A stretch of 64,000 nt of DNA from Chelativorans sp. J32 (GTDB taxonomy: Bacteria; Pseudomonadota; Alphaproteobacteria; Rhizobiales; Rhizobiaceae), in assembly GCF_000518985.1 (NCBI RefSeq), contig NZ_JAEQ01000005.1:62001-126000 (forward strand). The letters run 5' to 3'. Shown piece by piece: positions 29,578-37,996 of this stretch. Positions within the stretch are counted from its first letter, which is position 1. The number at the start of each line of letters is the position of its first letter. The notes under the pieces are model-generated. The model did no database searches. It saw nothing but the letters and a program-made list of their open reading frames with translations, and was not told the DNA's origin. The translations under genes and the position numbers were made by a program.

Positions 29578-29982
29578 CTAGGCGTGACGAATAAAACCGC
29601 TGCGCAAAGCCAGCCTCTCGCCAGGTCCATGGACGGCGGCAAATAGAAGACCGGCCATGAAGGTGAAGTGATCGACAAAGAAGCCGAACTCGGCCTCATT
29701 CCCGCTCCAGCGCGAGGGGCCATGGAAGGCGAAGGCGAGAAAAATGACGTATACCGCCGCCAAAAGCGCAGCTTCGGAAAAGAACGCGCCGGTAAGAAAG
29801 GCGATCATCAGCGCGACTTCAAAGAAAGCGGCCAGCCAGGCAAGGAGCAGCGGAAACGGGAATCCGGCCGAAGCGATATAGGCGGCGGTCGTCTCCATTC
29901 CCGCGAACTTGAACGCTGCCGCCATCGCAAACACGCCGGCAAAGATCAGCCTGGCCAGAAGAATTGCAGCGGTCTTGGCCAT
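29578..29982 (-). CDS. DoxX-family membrane protein
   Basis: A 134-residue protein with four membrane helices in the DoxX arrangement. It opens TAAILLARLIFAGVFAMAAA, continues with the conserved KFAG motif, and then has GFPFPLLLAWLAAFFEVALM. The function of the family is poorly defined; some members work in redox or sulfur metabolism. I chose ATG 29982 with GGAAGG upstream; ATG 29991 is equally possible. The last helix FVDHFTFMAGLLFAAVHGP is complete. Confidence 0.8.
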   Translation of the reverse strand: MAKTAAILLARLIFAGVFAMAAAFKFAGMETTAAYIASAGFPFPLLLAWLAAFFEVALMIAFLTGAFFSEAALLAAVYVIFLAFAFHGPSRWSGNEAEFGFFVDHFTFMAGLLFAAVHGPGERLALRSGFIRHA

Positions 29983-30067
29983 TTCCGTCATCCTTCCGAT
30001 TGATTTCTGCGCAAAGGACGAAGCAGAGGCGGCCATTCCGACAGGCCCGGGCAAATGTTCCGGCGTG

Positions 30068-30529
30068 TCACCGCGTATCGAAACGGATCACATGGGCGGT
30101 CCAGTCCGCCGGGGCCGCGATCTGCTCGTAGAGCTTTCGACCGTCCGTGGGCTGGCGGGGCGCCTGCAGAACGAGCCGCGTCCAACCGCGCTCCTCCGCC
30201 TGGTCTCCAATGACGTCGATCAATGCGCGCGCGATGCCCTTGCCGCGATGATCGTGATGGACATAGACGTGTTCCACCAGTCCGTAGCGAAGCCCGGAAA
30301 TGGGATCCGGCAGATCGTAGAAAATGGCAAAGCCCACAAGATCACCGTCGAGCCGGGCGCCCACCACCTCCACAACCCGGTCCTGCAACAGCGTTTCGGC
30401 ATAGAAATCGTCAGGCCTGCGGGGCGCGCCCCGCTTCAGCGATTGCGTATAGTCGGCCAGGAGCGGCGCCAGCGCATGAGCGTCCTTGAGCCTCAAAGGC
30501 GCAATGTCGATCATATGGTTCTCGCCCAT
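30068..30529 (-). CDS. GNAT-family N-acetyltransferase
   Basis: A 153-residue GNAT enzyme starting MGENHMIDIAPLRLKDAHAL, with GGAGGA ideally placed before the ATG. The acetyl-CoA loop is EHVYVHHDHRGKGIARALI (HRGKGIA motif). The C-terminus reads GWTRLVLQAPRQPTDGRKLY. It belongs to the large, substrate-unknown part of the family. The open frame continues upstream to 32395 only because it shadows the genes on the other strand. Confidence 0.85.
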   Translation of the reverse strand: MGENHMIDIAPLRLKDAHALAPLLADYTQSLKRGAPRRPDDFYAETLLQDRVVEVVGARLDGDLVGFAIFYDLPDPISGLRYGLVEHVYVHHDHRGKGIARALIDVIGDQAEERGWTRLVLQAPRQPTDGRKLYEQIAAPADWTAHVIRFDTR

Positions 30530-30664
30530 CTCGGTCCTCCTTCTGGCGAAAAAGCAATCGGCCAAATCGACTGCGTCTGTCAATGAGGCCGCTCCCGCAG
30601 GGGCGCGTGACAAAGATTGAGAAAGAGTTAATCTGCGGAAGGGACGTGGCAAGGAGGGCTCCCG

Positions 30665-31030
30665 ATGCCTTTTTGCAGACATTTTTACCGAACAGAAAGG
30701 ATAATCGCGGTGGCCGCTGTCCTTATCGCTTCCTCGCTGCCGGTCCTTGCCGGTGATGCCCCAGGCATGCGCTCCTATGCCGACAGTTTCGGCAATCTGG
30801 TGATCCATGATCCGGCCGGCTTCAAGCGCATCCTGGTCGGCAAGGGACGTTTCGCCGGGGGACATGCCCGCCGCGAAGGGCCCAAGGTGGTCTATCTGGA
30901 GGAGGATCGCGGGAGGCTCTACCTGCGCGAGCGGGGCAAATGCCGCTACGGCGCGCTGCTGCGCGGACGCAGCTATATGTACGGTCTGCCGGACAATGTC
31001 GTTCCGGTGCCGACCGTGACCTGCCGGTAA
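30665..31030 (+). CDS. Small secreted protein of unknown function
   Basis: A 121-residue precursor with a signal peptide to about residue 29 (VLIASSLPVLAG). The mature ~90 residues are basic and rich in Gly and Arg, with two cysteines (GKCRYG and the terminal TCR) that could pair in the periplasm. I recognise no family. It precedes the membrane/periplasmic gene pair 31079-33210 by 48 bases and may be cotranscribed. Confidence 0.65.
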   Translation: MPFCRHFYRTERIIAVAAVLIASSLPVLAGDAPGMRSYADSFGNLVIHDPAGFKRILVGKGRFAGGHARREGPKVVYLEEDRGRLYLRERGKCRYGALLRGRSYMYGLPDNVVPVPTVTCR

Positions 31031-31078
31031 CGCGCTCCAGCCGGGCGGGGTGAGATCGAAGAGCGAGGGGAGTCTTCC

Positions 31079-32374
31079 ATGAGCGAATCCCGTGCGGCCA
31101 GGCAATTGCGCGACCATGTCGAGTCGCTGCAGACCATGACGCGGTTCGTGCTCGCCACGCTTGCGCTTGCGAGCGGCGTCTACACCTATCTCGGCGTTCG
31201 AGACCTGCTCGACGGGTCGCCAACGGTCGTCTTCTTCGCCGCCGTCATCTATTCGGCGGCCGTCTCGGTCGGCATCTACGGCTTCTGGACCTATCTCATG
31301 CGGTTCCTGCCGGAAATGCGTGATGCCACATCCCGGATGGCCCTTTTGGGGGTGATGGCAATCGGCTCGCTGATGATCATCGCCATGTCCTCCTGGCTCA
31401 ATGCGGCGGCCCTTGCCGGATCGGCCGCCGTGGAGCAACACCTCGCCACCACCTTGGAAGAGTACACGGCCGATCTCGACCAGGCACATTCCAACGCCTT
31501 GGGCGCGCTCTCGCTCCTGCCGGACATTCAGCGGGCCTCCGGGCGCTTCGCGCGGCTTGCCGAAGACGAACGCAACTCCGGCGCCCTGACGGGCACGTCC
31601 GGGTCGGGCAGCGTCGTGCAACTGCTTTCGCAGATGTCGGCGCAGATGCGCGAGCTGGAGCAGACGATCCAAGGTTCGCGCGAGACCGTGGCCGGCCTTT
31701 TCAGCCAAGGCCAGGAGCGGCTTGCCGCCATGCGCGCGCTTGTGTCCGGCTCGGGCTCGGTTCAGCCGCGCGCGGACCGGTTCGCGGAGGAGGCCGTTGC
31801 GCTCGCCGGCGTGGTCGCCGCGCTCGAGCAGACATCCATCGCGCCCTCCGTCGCCCGCGCGGCGGCAGACCTTTCCGCCGGCTTCATCGCCCCGGTTGCC
31901 GACGGGACTTCGGCAGACCTCGCTGGCCGACAGGACCAGGTGATGGCCACCGTCCGCGAATCCGTTGCAGCGCAATCCAAGGCGCTGTCCGAAGCCGCCG
32001 CTGAAATCATGGCGCAGCCGAAGGTGCCGGAGCGGCGCTTCGTGCCGCTTTCCTCGGCCGAGGCTGTTCTGCTCTACGCGACGGATTTCCTGCCAAGCTG
32101 GGCCGGAGCCATTTCCATCGACCTTCTTCCCGCCGTTCTCGTCGGCGTGCTTGCCGTGGTCTATTCCTCGATCCGGCGCAACGAGGCGGCGCTGACCGAC
32201 GCCGATCGCATGACGGCTGCAGAACTGCTGCGCGCGCTCGATCTTCGCGACGAACTCTCCCGGCGCGCCGCCCGCGAGCCTGCCACACCGGCCGAGACGG
32301 CGGATTCCGAGTTTCCGGCCGAGCATCCGGAGAACGTCACGCCCATTTCGGAACGCAAACGGGTTGAGCCATGA
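31079..32374 (+). CDS. Four-span membrane protein with long periplasmic helical domain
   Basis: A 431-residue protein of unknown function. Three membrane helices lie near residues 20-42, 48-72 and 86-112. Residues 115-320 are Ala/Glu/Gln-rich and mostly helical (for example EQHLATTLEEYTADLDQ), and a fourth helix lies near 335-360. This topology would put the helical domain in the periplasm and the ~70-residue C-terminal tail in the cytoplasm. The gene overlaps the next one as ATGA, so the products are probably made in step and may work together. Similar conserved hypotheticals occur in Rhizobiales, but I know of no assigned role. Confidence 0.7.
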   Translation: MSESRAARQLRDHVESLQTMTRFVLATLALASGVYTYLGVRDLLDGSPTVVFFAAVIYSAAVSVGIYGFWTYLMRFLPEMRDATSRMALLGVMAIGSLMIIAMSSWLNAAALAGSAAVEQHLATTLEEYTADLDQAHSNALGALSLLPDIQRASGRFARLAEDERNSGALTGTSGSGSVVQLLSQMSAQMRELEQTIQGSRETVAGLFSQGQERLAAMRALVSGSGSVQPRADRFAEEAVALAGVVAALEQTSIAPSVARAAADLSAGFIAPVADGTSADLAGRQDQVMATVRESVAAQSKALSEAAAEIMAQPKVPERRFVPLSSAEAVLLYATDFLPSWAGAISIDLLPAVLVGVLAVVYSSIRRNEAALTDADRMTAAELLRALDLRDELSRRAAREPATPAETADSEFPAEHPENVTPISERKRVEP

Positions 32375-33210
32375 GCGAGCCGGACGGTCCCGCATCTGCC
32401 GGCCCGCCCCCGGAGCGCTCCGGGATCGTCGGCTATTTTGCCCGGCTCGATGACGGAGCGCTGATGCGCGGTGCCTTCATCGGCGTGCTGTTGGGCGCGG
32501 CGACGCTGGTGGGGCTCGACCTGCGGGACCTCGTGGAAGCCGAAGCTGGCCTCTTCCCGACTGTCGAGCCCGAGACCTTGCAGCACACACTTCCCATTCT
32601 GCCTCCGGCGGTTGACGCGAACCCGGAGCGCAAGCAGGCGAACGACCCGCGCCCCTTCATCACCGCCGATGAGGGCGCACTGCGCCAGCCCATCTCCTTC
32701 TCGCTGGATGCGGGCGGCGTGCTTCGGGTGACCGGCAGCATCGATCCCGGTTCAGCCGCCAGACTCAAGGTCGAACTCGATGCCCGCGGCGAATATGTGA
32801 AACATGTCAGTCTCAACTCCCCTGGCGGGGCTCTGGACGACGCCATCGCTATGGCACAGATGCTGCGGGAGCGCGGCGTTACGACGAGGGTGGAAGACGG
32901 GGCGATCTGTGCCTCGTCCTGTCCCCTGCTTCTGGCCGGAGGCACGGCGCGGGAGGTAGGAGAGCAGGCGGCCGTCGGGCTGCATCAATTCTACACGGCT
33001 TTCGATGCCGCGATAAAACCCGCCCAGGCGCTGGCTGACGCGCAGATGACGACTGCCCGCATATCCCGCCATCTGCAGGAAATGGGCGTTGATCCAGCCA
33101 TGTGGCTACACGCGCTCGATACTCCGCCCCGCTCGCTCTATTATCTTACCGCCGAGGAGATGACGCACTACAAGCTGGTCACGGAAGGAAGCGGGATCGC
33201 CCAGCATTAG
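32371..33210 (+). CDS. Membrane-anchored periplasmic ClpP/crotonase-fold protein
   Basis: A 279-residue protein with one N-terminal membrane anchor (about residues 33-50) and a periplasmic domain that resembles the ClpP-like COG3904 group. The oxyanion-type turn reads VSLNSPGGALDDAIAMAQML. The likely nucleophile loop is GAICASSCPLLLAGG, with a serine between two cysteines that could form a disulfide. A histidine follows in AVGLHQFY. A protease role is an inference from fold and motifs; activity is not shown. It is translationally coupled to the preceding membrane protein. Confidence 0.7.
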   Translation: MSEPDGPASAGPPPERSGIVGYFARLDDGALMRGAFIGVLLGAATLVGLDLRDLVEAEAGLFPTVEPETLQHTLPILPPAVDANPERKQANDPRPFITADEGALRQPISFSLDAGGVLRVTGSIDPGSAARLKVELDARGEYVKHVSLNSPGGALDDAIAMAQMLRERGVTTRVEDGAICASSCPLLLAGGTAREVGEQAAVGLHQFYTAFDAAIKPAQALADAQMTTARISRHLQEMGVDPAMWLHALDTPPRSLYYLTAEEMTHYKLVTEGSGIAQH

Positions 33211-33275
33211 GGCCGGGCGACGCCGGAACCCCGCACCCCGTCGAGCGTTGAGGAGGCACCTGAGAGGAGCATCCC

Positions 33276-33575
33276 ATGGCCGATACAATAGTGCTGACCG
33301 ATCACGAGGAAATCCGCGACTGGGCCGCGGCACGCGCCGGCCAGCCGGTGCTGAGAACCCTCGGCACGTCACAGGACGAACCGGTGCTGGGTTTTTCTTT
33401 CGGTCAACAGGCTTATCAGGACACGGATCAAGGCTGGGACGAAATCGGCAATGTCGAGATCATCGAATGGGACGACTGGTTCCGCCTCTTCGATGAACGC
33501 GAGCTGGCGCTGGTGGTGGCTGAAGACGTTCCCGGCCAACGGGAAGAATTTCACGAGTTCATCCGCCGGCCCTGA
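33276..33575 (+). CDS. Small acidic protein of unknown function
   Basis: A 99-residue soluble, strongly acidic protein starting MADTIVLTDHEEIRDWAAAR, with GAGGAGC-type ribosome sites upstream of the ATG. It contains many Asp, Glu and Trp residues and no cysteine or membrane segment. I recognise no function. It lies 65 bases behind the ClpP-fold gene. Confidence 0.65.
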   Translation: MADTIVLTDHEEIRDWAAARAGQPVLRTLGTSQDEPVLGFSFGQQAYQDTDQGWDEIGNVEIIEWDDWFRLFDERELALVVAEDVPGQREEFHEFIRRP

Positions 33576-33598
33576 GTAGGAACGCCGGAAGCGGCGCT

Positions 33599-33883
33599 TC
33601 AGTGATCAGGGGCGATCTTCACCGTAGGACCGGTCTGATATTTCTCCCGCCACTCCCCGTAGGGCATGCCGTAGACGATCTCGCGGGATTCATCCTTGGA
33701 AAGCGGGATACCGGCCTTCTCAGCCGCTTCGAGATACCAATTGGACAGGCAATTGCGGCAAAAGCCGGCAAGATTCATGAGGTCGATGTTCTGCACATCG
33801 GTCCGTTCGCGCAGATGCTCTAATAGGCGGCGGAATGCAGCCGCCTCGAGATCACGCTTCTGTTCCTCGGAAAGTTCAACCAT
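33599..33883 (-). CDS. DUF1244 family protein
   Basis: A 94-residue conserved protein. Diagnostic for DUF1244 are the core LMNLAGFCRNCLSNWYLEAA and the C-terminal block REIVYGMPYGEWREKYQT. It contains a CRNC pair that could bind a metal, which is a guess. The family is widespread in Alpha- and Gammaproteobacteria and has no known function. It is 8 bases downstream of the N-formylglutamate amidohydrolase-like gene on the same strand. Confidence 0.85.
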   Translation of the reverse strand: MVELSEEQKRDLEAAAFRRLLEHLRERTDVQNIDLMNLAGFCRNCLSNWYLEAAEKAGIPLSKDESREIVYGMPYGEWREKYQTGPTVKIAPDH

Positions 33884-33891
33884 GTCAGCCT

Positions 33892-34689
33892 CTAAATCGG
33901 TCCGGTCCGCGAGCCGAAGAATTTCACCTCGTGCATATCGGGCCGCCTGTTAAGATCTTCAAGAATCGGCGCAAGCCGCTCCGCCCATTCCACTGCTCCC
34001 GATTCAGCCACGACGAGATCCTGCCGGATTTCGATCAAGGCATGCGCGAAGCCATTGGATGTGCAATGACGGAACATCGTATCGCCGCGCAAAGCGCCGT
34101 CATAGGGCTCGTTGTCTCCCACCACCAGCCCGGGCAAAGCCGAAAGCGCAGCGATGAGGGGTTTTGCCGCCCGCGGATCGCGGTCCCACAGGATGCCTGC
34201 ATGCCAGGGTCTTTCCCGCCCCTGCATGAAGGGCGTGAAGGAGTGGATCGAGATCACAAGGGGAGCTATGCGCGAAGCCGCGGCCACGGAGGCGACCATG
34301 GCGGCAACCGCATCGTGATAAGGCTCGTAAAAACGCTCTACCCGCTTGCGCCGCTCGCTTGGGCTAATGGGATAATTTCCGGGAATGACCGTGCCGTCGT
34401 AAAGCTGCCTGATGAGAGTGGGATCGTCCGGCCCGCGATTGGGATCGATCAGCAGGCGGGAGAACCGCGCCATCACGCCCGGAGCGCCGGTGATCTCCGA
34501 AAGCTTCCGCATGACCGTTTCAACGCCGATGTCGTAGGCGATGTGCCGCTGGAACTCGCCGGACGGCAACCCGAGATCGCCATATTCGTCGGGCAGGTCA
34601 TTGAAAGCATGATCGGCGACGAGCACCAGCCCCTTGGAGCGGTCCCCGCCGATGAGCTCGAATGGAGAGAAAAGGGAACTTCGTGTCAT
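33892..34689 (-). CDS. N-formylglutamate amidohydrolase family protein
   Basis: A 265-residue hydrolase of the FGase (HutG-like) family. Typical segments are LVLVADHAFNDLPDEYGDLG with a possible zinc His, ARFSRLLIDPNRGPDDPTLI, and ISIHSFTPFMQG. No histidine-utilisation genes are nearby, so the physiological substrate may not be N-formylglutamate. I chose ATG 34689 (MTRSSLFSPFEL) because residues upstream of it in the ORF show no family likeness. Confidence 0.85.
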   Translation of the reverse strand: MTRSSLFSPFELIGGDRSKGLVLVADHAFNDLPDEYGDLGLPSGEFQRHIAYDIGVETVMRKLSEITGAPGVMARFSRLLIDPNRGPDDPTLIRQLYDGTVIPGNYPISPSERRKRVERFYEPYHDAVAAMVASVAAASRIAPLVISIHSFTPFMQGRERPWHAGILWDRDPRAAKPLIAALSALPGLVVGDNEPYDGALRGDTMFRHCTSNGFAHALIEIRQDLVVAESGAVEWAERLAPILEDLNRRPDMHEVKFFGSRTGPI

Positions 34690-34844
34690 CTGGAAATCGG
34701 AGGATTTTAGGGGCTGCCCCGTCTTCCCATGAAGAGGCGGCACATGCAATGCCGCGATTTGACCGTGTTCAAGGCGCCCGGCGCGTTGACAGGGCCATGC
34801 AGTTTGCGGAAAAGGGTTGCGACAGTCCTTCACTGAGCGTGATC

Positions 34845-35321
34845 ATGCGATTCGTGGGCTATCCGACGCTGCAAAGGAGCGTTCTTGCGCTTGCCGCCAC
34901 CGCGGGCTTTCTGCTCGCGGGGGAAGTGCCTGCTTCGGCCGATTTCCGCGTCTGCAACGCAACCCAAAACCTGGTCGGCGTGGCGATTGGTTATCGCGCC
35001 CGTGCGGGTTGGGTGAGCGAAGGCTGGTGGCATATCAAGCCGTCGAGCTGCGAAACGCTCATCGATGCTCCGCTGGAATCTCGCTACTACTATCTTTATG
35101 CGGAAGATGCGACGCGCGGCGGCCGCTGGGAAGGCCAGGTCCAGATGTGCGTGTCGGATACGGAGTTCAAGATCGCCGGTGTCAGTGATTGCTTCGCGCG
35201 CGGCTTCCAGCGCGCGGGTTTTCAGGAATATGACACTGGCGACCAGGAGAATTGGATGGTTCAGCTTACCGATGGTCCCGTGCCCGGAAATCCGGCTGTG
35301 ACGGGGGCCGCCAACCCATGA
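34845..35321 (+). CDS. Secreted DUF1036 family protein
   Basis: A 158-residue precursor with a signal peptide to about residue 33 (LLAGEVPASA). The mature domain RVCNATQNLVGVAIGYRA with the WVSEGWWHIKPSSCETLI block is characteristic of DUF1036. Four cysteines probably form two disulfides in the periplasm. Function is unknown. Its stop codon overlaps the pyruvate kinase start as ATGA. Confidence 0.83.
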   Translation: MRFVGYPTLQRSVLALAATAGFLLAGEVPASADFRVCNATQNLVGVAIGYRARAGWVSEGWWHIKPSSCETLIDAPLESRYYYLYAEDATRGGRWEGQVQMCVSDTEFKIAGVSDCFARGFQRAGFQEYDTGDQENWMVQLTDGPVPGNPAVTGAANP

Positions 35322-36754
35322 AGCGGAGCCGCAAGGTAAAGATCCTGGCCACGCTCGGGCCTGCATCTTCTGATGAAGAGACGATTGCCCGCCTTCACGA
35401 GGCCGGTGCCGACGCATTCCGGATCAATATGAGCCATACGGACCACCCGACCATGCGTGAGTTGGTGGCCCGGATCCGCAATGTGGAAACGCAGGTGGGA
35501 CGCCCGATCGGCATTCTAGCGGATTTGCAAGGCCCCAAGCTGCGTGTCGGCACTTTCGCCGACAAGAGCGCGACGCTGACGGTCGGCCAGGAATTCACGC
35601 TGGACGACGATCCGGCACCGGGCGACAACACGCGTGTGCATCTGCCGCACCCGGAAATCCTGCAGGCCATCGAGCCGGGCCATCGCCTCCTGGTCGATGA
35701 TGGACGCCTGCAACTCGTGGCGCTGAAAGCCGACGGGCGCTCGATCGTCTGCCGTGTCATCGCCGGAAACAAGATTTCCGACCGCAAAGGCGTCAGCCTG
35801 CCCGATACGGAACTGCCGCTCGGAGCTCTGACGCAAAAAGACCGGCGCGACTTGGACGCCGTGCTCGCCACGGGTGTCGACTGGATCGCGCTTTCCTTCA
35901 TCCAGAGGCCGCAGGATCTTGCGGAAGTACGCAAGGTGGCGCGCGGCCGTGCCGCCCTGATGGCGAAGATCGAGAAGCCTCAGGCTGTGAAACGCCTGCC
36001 GGAGATCATCGAGCTTTCGGATGGGCTGATGGTGGCGCGCGGCGATCTCGGCGTGGAGATGCCTCTTGAGGCGGTGCCCGGAATCCAGAAGCAGATTACC
36101 CGGGCCTGCCGCCGCGCCGGCAAGCCGGTGGTGGTGGCCACCCAGATGCTGGAATCCATGATCTCGGCCCCGGTCCCGACCCGCGCCGAGGTGTCGGACG
36201 TGGCAACGGCGGTGTTCGAGGGCGCGGATGCGGTGATGCTCTCCGCCGAATCGGCAGCCGGCCAGTATCCCGTCGAGGCAGTCGCGATGATGAATGCGAT
36301 TGCCACCCAGGTTGAGCGGGACTCCGTTTTCCATGACGTCATCAATGCGCAGCGCAGCGAACCGGAGGCGACGGGGGCCGACGCCATTTCGCTTGCCTCA
36401 CGCGAGATCGCGGAAACCCTGAACCTCGCCGCCATCATCACCTATACCTCCTCCGGCACCACGGGTTTGCGCGCCGCGCGCGAACGGCCGCGGGTGCCGA
36501 TCATTGCACTCTCGCCGGTGGTCGAAACGACGCGGCGCCTCAGCCTCGTCTGGGGCACGCATTGCGTCGTTTCCGAAGACGCGACCGATCTCGACGACAT
36601 GGTGGATCGTGCCTGCCGCATTGCCTATGAGGAACAGTTCGCAAAGCCTGGCGACCGGGTGATCATCACGGCAGGCGTGCCGCTCAGGACGCCCGGCGCC
36701 ACAAACATGCTGCGCATCGCCTATATCGGCTCGGACGGGCTCGGCGGCCTTTAA
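35318..36754 (+). CDS. pyk: Pyruvate kinase
   Basis: A 478-residue glycolytic enzyme making ATP and pyruvate from phosphoenolpyruvate. The start is MKRSRKVKILATLGPASS. The active-site block LMAKIEKPQAVKRLPEI holds the catalytic lysine, and VARGDLGVEMP the metal-binding acid. The allosteric C-domain with the TSSGTTGLRAARERP loop is complete. The coupled start (ATGA) puts it in one transcript with the DUF1036 gene, a linkage I also associate with Rhizobiales. Confidence 0.95.
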   Translation: MKRSRKVKILATLGPASSDEETIARLHEAGADAFRINMSHTDHPTMRELVARIRNVETQVGRPIGILADLQGPKLRVGTFADKSATLTVGQEFTLDDDPAPGDNTRVHLPHPEILQAIEPGHRLLVDDGRLQLVALKADGRSIVCRVIAGNKISDRKGVSLPDTELPLGALTQKDRRDLDAVLATGVDWIALSFIQRPQDLAEVRKVARGRAALMAKIEKPQAVKRLPEIIELSDGLMVARGDLGVEMPLEAVPGIQKQITRACRRAGKPVVVATQMLESMISAPVPTRAEVSDVATAVFEGADAVMLSAESAAGQYPVEAVAMMNAIATQVERDSVFHDVINAQRSEPEATGADAISLASREIAETLNLAAIITYTSSGTTGLRAARERPRVPIIALSPVVETTRRLSLVWGTHCVVSEDATDLDDMVDRACRIAYEEQFAKPGDRVIITAGVPLRTPGATNMLRIAYIGSDGLGGL

Positions 36755-36760
36755 CGAATG

Positions 36761-36780
36761 GGGCGGCAGCGCCGCCCTAT
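36761..36780 (+). terminator. Probable terminator after pyk
   Basis: GGGCGGC (36761-36767) and GCCGCCC (36771-36777) pair perfectly around AGC, seven bases after the pyk stop. A weakly T-rich TATTCCCC follows rather than a clean T-run. Confidence 0.5.
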
Positions 36781-36824
36781 TCCCCTATAAGCGAGCCAGC
36801 AAAAGGTGCGGTGCCAGCCGCGCT

Positions 36825-36914
36825 CAAGACCGGAATCGTTTTTCGGAAAGCGCAATGATTTAAATCAATGGCTTACAACGTTCATTGTGCGTTCTGAAGA
36901 ACGCACACGCCGCA
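36825..36914 (+). repeat. Dispersed intergenic repeat, copy A
   Basis: This copy shares the core ACCGGAATCG...TTTCGGAAAG and the following ATGATTTAAATCAATGGCTTA segment with copies B (62371-62466) and C (50150-50258, opposite strand). All three continue into a TTGTGC-centred hairpin region; here TGTGCGTTC and GAACGCACA (36886-36907) pair perfectly. The right part contains the LexA-type box at 36880-36894. Confidence 0.65.
36880..36894 (+). promoter_or_regulatory. LexA (SOS) box 1 upstream of imuA
   Basis: GTTC, seven bases, GTTC (GTTCATTGTGCGTTC) is an exact match to the alphaproteobacterial LexA motif. It lies 119 bases before the imuA ATG, inside repeat copy A. It may be a true operator or a by-product of the repeat; see findings. 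Confidence 0.55.
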
Positions 36915-36973
36915 GGTTCAAGCCAAGGAATAAAATCCTTCTTGACTCCTGGGGTCGGCTCTGGAATCCATAG

Positions 36974-36988
36974 GAACATAACAGGAAC
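36974..36988 (-). promoter_or_regulatory. LexA (SOS) box 2 upstream of imuA
   Basis: GAAC, seven bases, GAAC (GAACATAACAGGAAC) is the alphaproteobacterial LexA motif read on the minus strand. It ends 24 bases before the imuA ATG and lies downstream of a TTGACT (36942-36947), so LexA bound here would block transcription start. Confidence 0.75.
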
Positions 36989-37012
36989 AATCTATCTGCC
37001 GGAGTGAACGGC

Positions 37013-37996
37013 ATGGCACGCATGGCCATGGCGAAAGAACAGATTTTTGCCCTGCGTCGGCAAATCGCGAAGATCGAGGGCAGCTTGCCCGAGCGTTTTG
37101 CCGTACCGGAAGCAGCTTCTGGCTGCGAGGCTGCCCTGCGTCGCTACGGCCGCCCTGAAAAGGCTCCGGCGGCTGGAGTTCCTCTATCAGAAACGGGTGC
37201 GCCACATCTCGATGCCGCGCTCGGGAATGGCATTTTGCAAACGGCTCTGACGGAAATAACAGGACGGGAAACCCGCGACAGCGGAGCCGTGTCCGGTTTT
37301 GCCCTTGCTCTTGCCGCACTTGTCTCGCGTAGCGGCGAGGGCAGAGAAACCGCCAGGCCGGTTCTTTGGATCGGCCTGGCGGATATGCTCTCCGAAGGCG
37401 GCTTTCCCTACGCGCCTGGCCTGGAGCAGTTTTTTGGCCTAGCGCCGGAAAAACTGCTTCTGGTGCGTGCAAACCGGCTGGAGGATGGGCTTTGGGCTGC
37501 CGAAGAAGCTGCCCGCCTGGGCAGTTTTTCTGCCACCATCCTGGAATTGCGTGGCAATCCAGCCAAGCTTGACCTGACCGCCACCCGCCGCCTTCACCTT
37601 CGCGCAAGGGAAGCAGGACGAGCGCTCCTGCTCGTCCGCCACTCGGCCGAGCCGGTGCCGACCGCAGCCCCCACACGGCTACTTGTCTCGCCCGCAGCTT
37701 CTCCCTTGCGGGAAACCCTTGCCGGCCCTCTCCCCCGCTCGATCGGACCACCGGCCTTTGCCGTGACCTTGTCCAAAAGCAGGACCGGGAGGAACGGATC
37801 ATTCGTACTGGACTGGAATCCCCATGACTTTGCTTTTCAGGAAAGATGGCCCTCCCGAGAACGGCAACTTGTTCGCAAGAACGGCCGAGCGCAGGATTCT
37901 GGCGATCTGGTTGCCGCATCTTTCAACGGATCGGATTCTGCGCCGGCGCCATGGGGCGGGCTGGCGCATGGGCAGGAACGAAAGCGCGCCAGCTGA
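37013..37996 (+). CDS. imuA: ImuA, accessory protein of SOS translesion synthesis
   Basis: A 327-residue RecA/SulA-related protein of the damage-inducible mutasome. The N-terminus MAMAKEQIFALRRQIAKIEG and the central VLWIGLADMLSEGGFPYAPG and FGLAPEKLLLVRA blocks are those of ImuA. ATG 37013 has GGAG at good distance. The conserved region ends near FVLDWNPHDFAF. The last ~50 residues are read out of frame across the start of imuB and look low in information. It is the first gene of the imuA-imuB-dnaE2 cassette. Confidence 0.88.
   Translation: MARMAMAKEQIFALRRQIAKIEGSLPERFAVPEAASGCEAALRRYGRPEKAPAAGVPLSETGAPHLDAALGNGILQTALTEITGRETRDSGAVSGFALALAALVSRSGEGRETARPVLWIGLADMLSEGGFPYAPGLEQFFGLAPEKLLLVRANRLEDGLWAAEEAARLGSFSATILELRGNPAKLDLTATRRLHLRAREAGRALLLVRHSAEPVPTAAPTRLLVSPAASPLRETLAGPLPRSIGPPAFAVTLSKSRTGRNGSFVLDWNPHDFAFQERWPSRERQLVRKNGRAQDSGDLVAASFNGSDSAPAPWGGLAHGQERKRAS

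Noticed and set aside
30530-32395. Extension of the GNAT gene into a 775-codon frame
   Set aside because: Only the last 153 codons resemble GNAT proteins and they have their own GGAGGA site. The rest is antisense to the membrane protein gene at 31079-32374.
36942-36970. A full sigma-70 promoter for imuA starting at TTGACT
   Set aside because: The -35-like TTGACT is good, but no acceptable -10 lies 16-18 bases downstream (AATCCA at 17), so I report only the LexA boxes.
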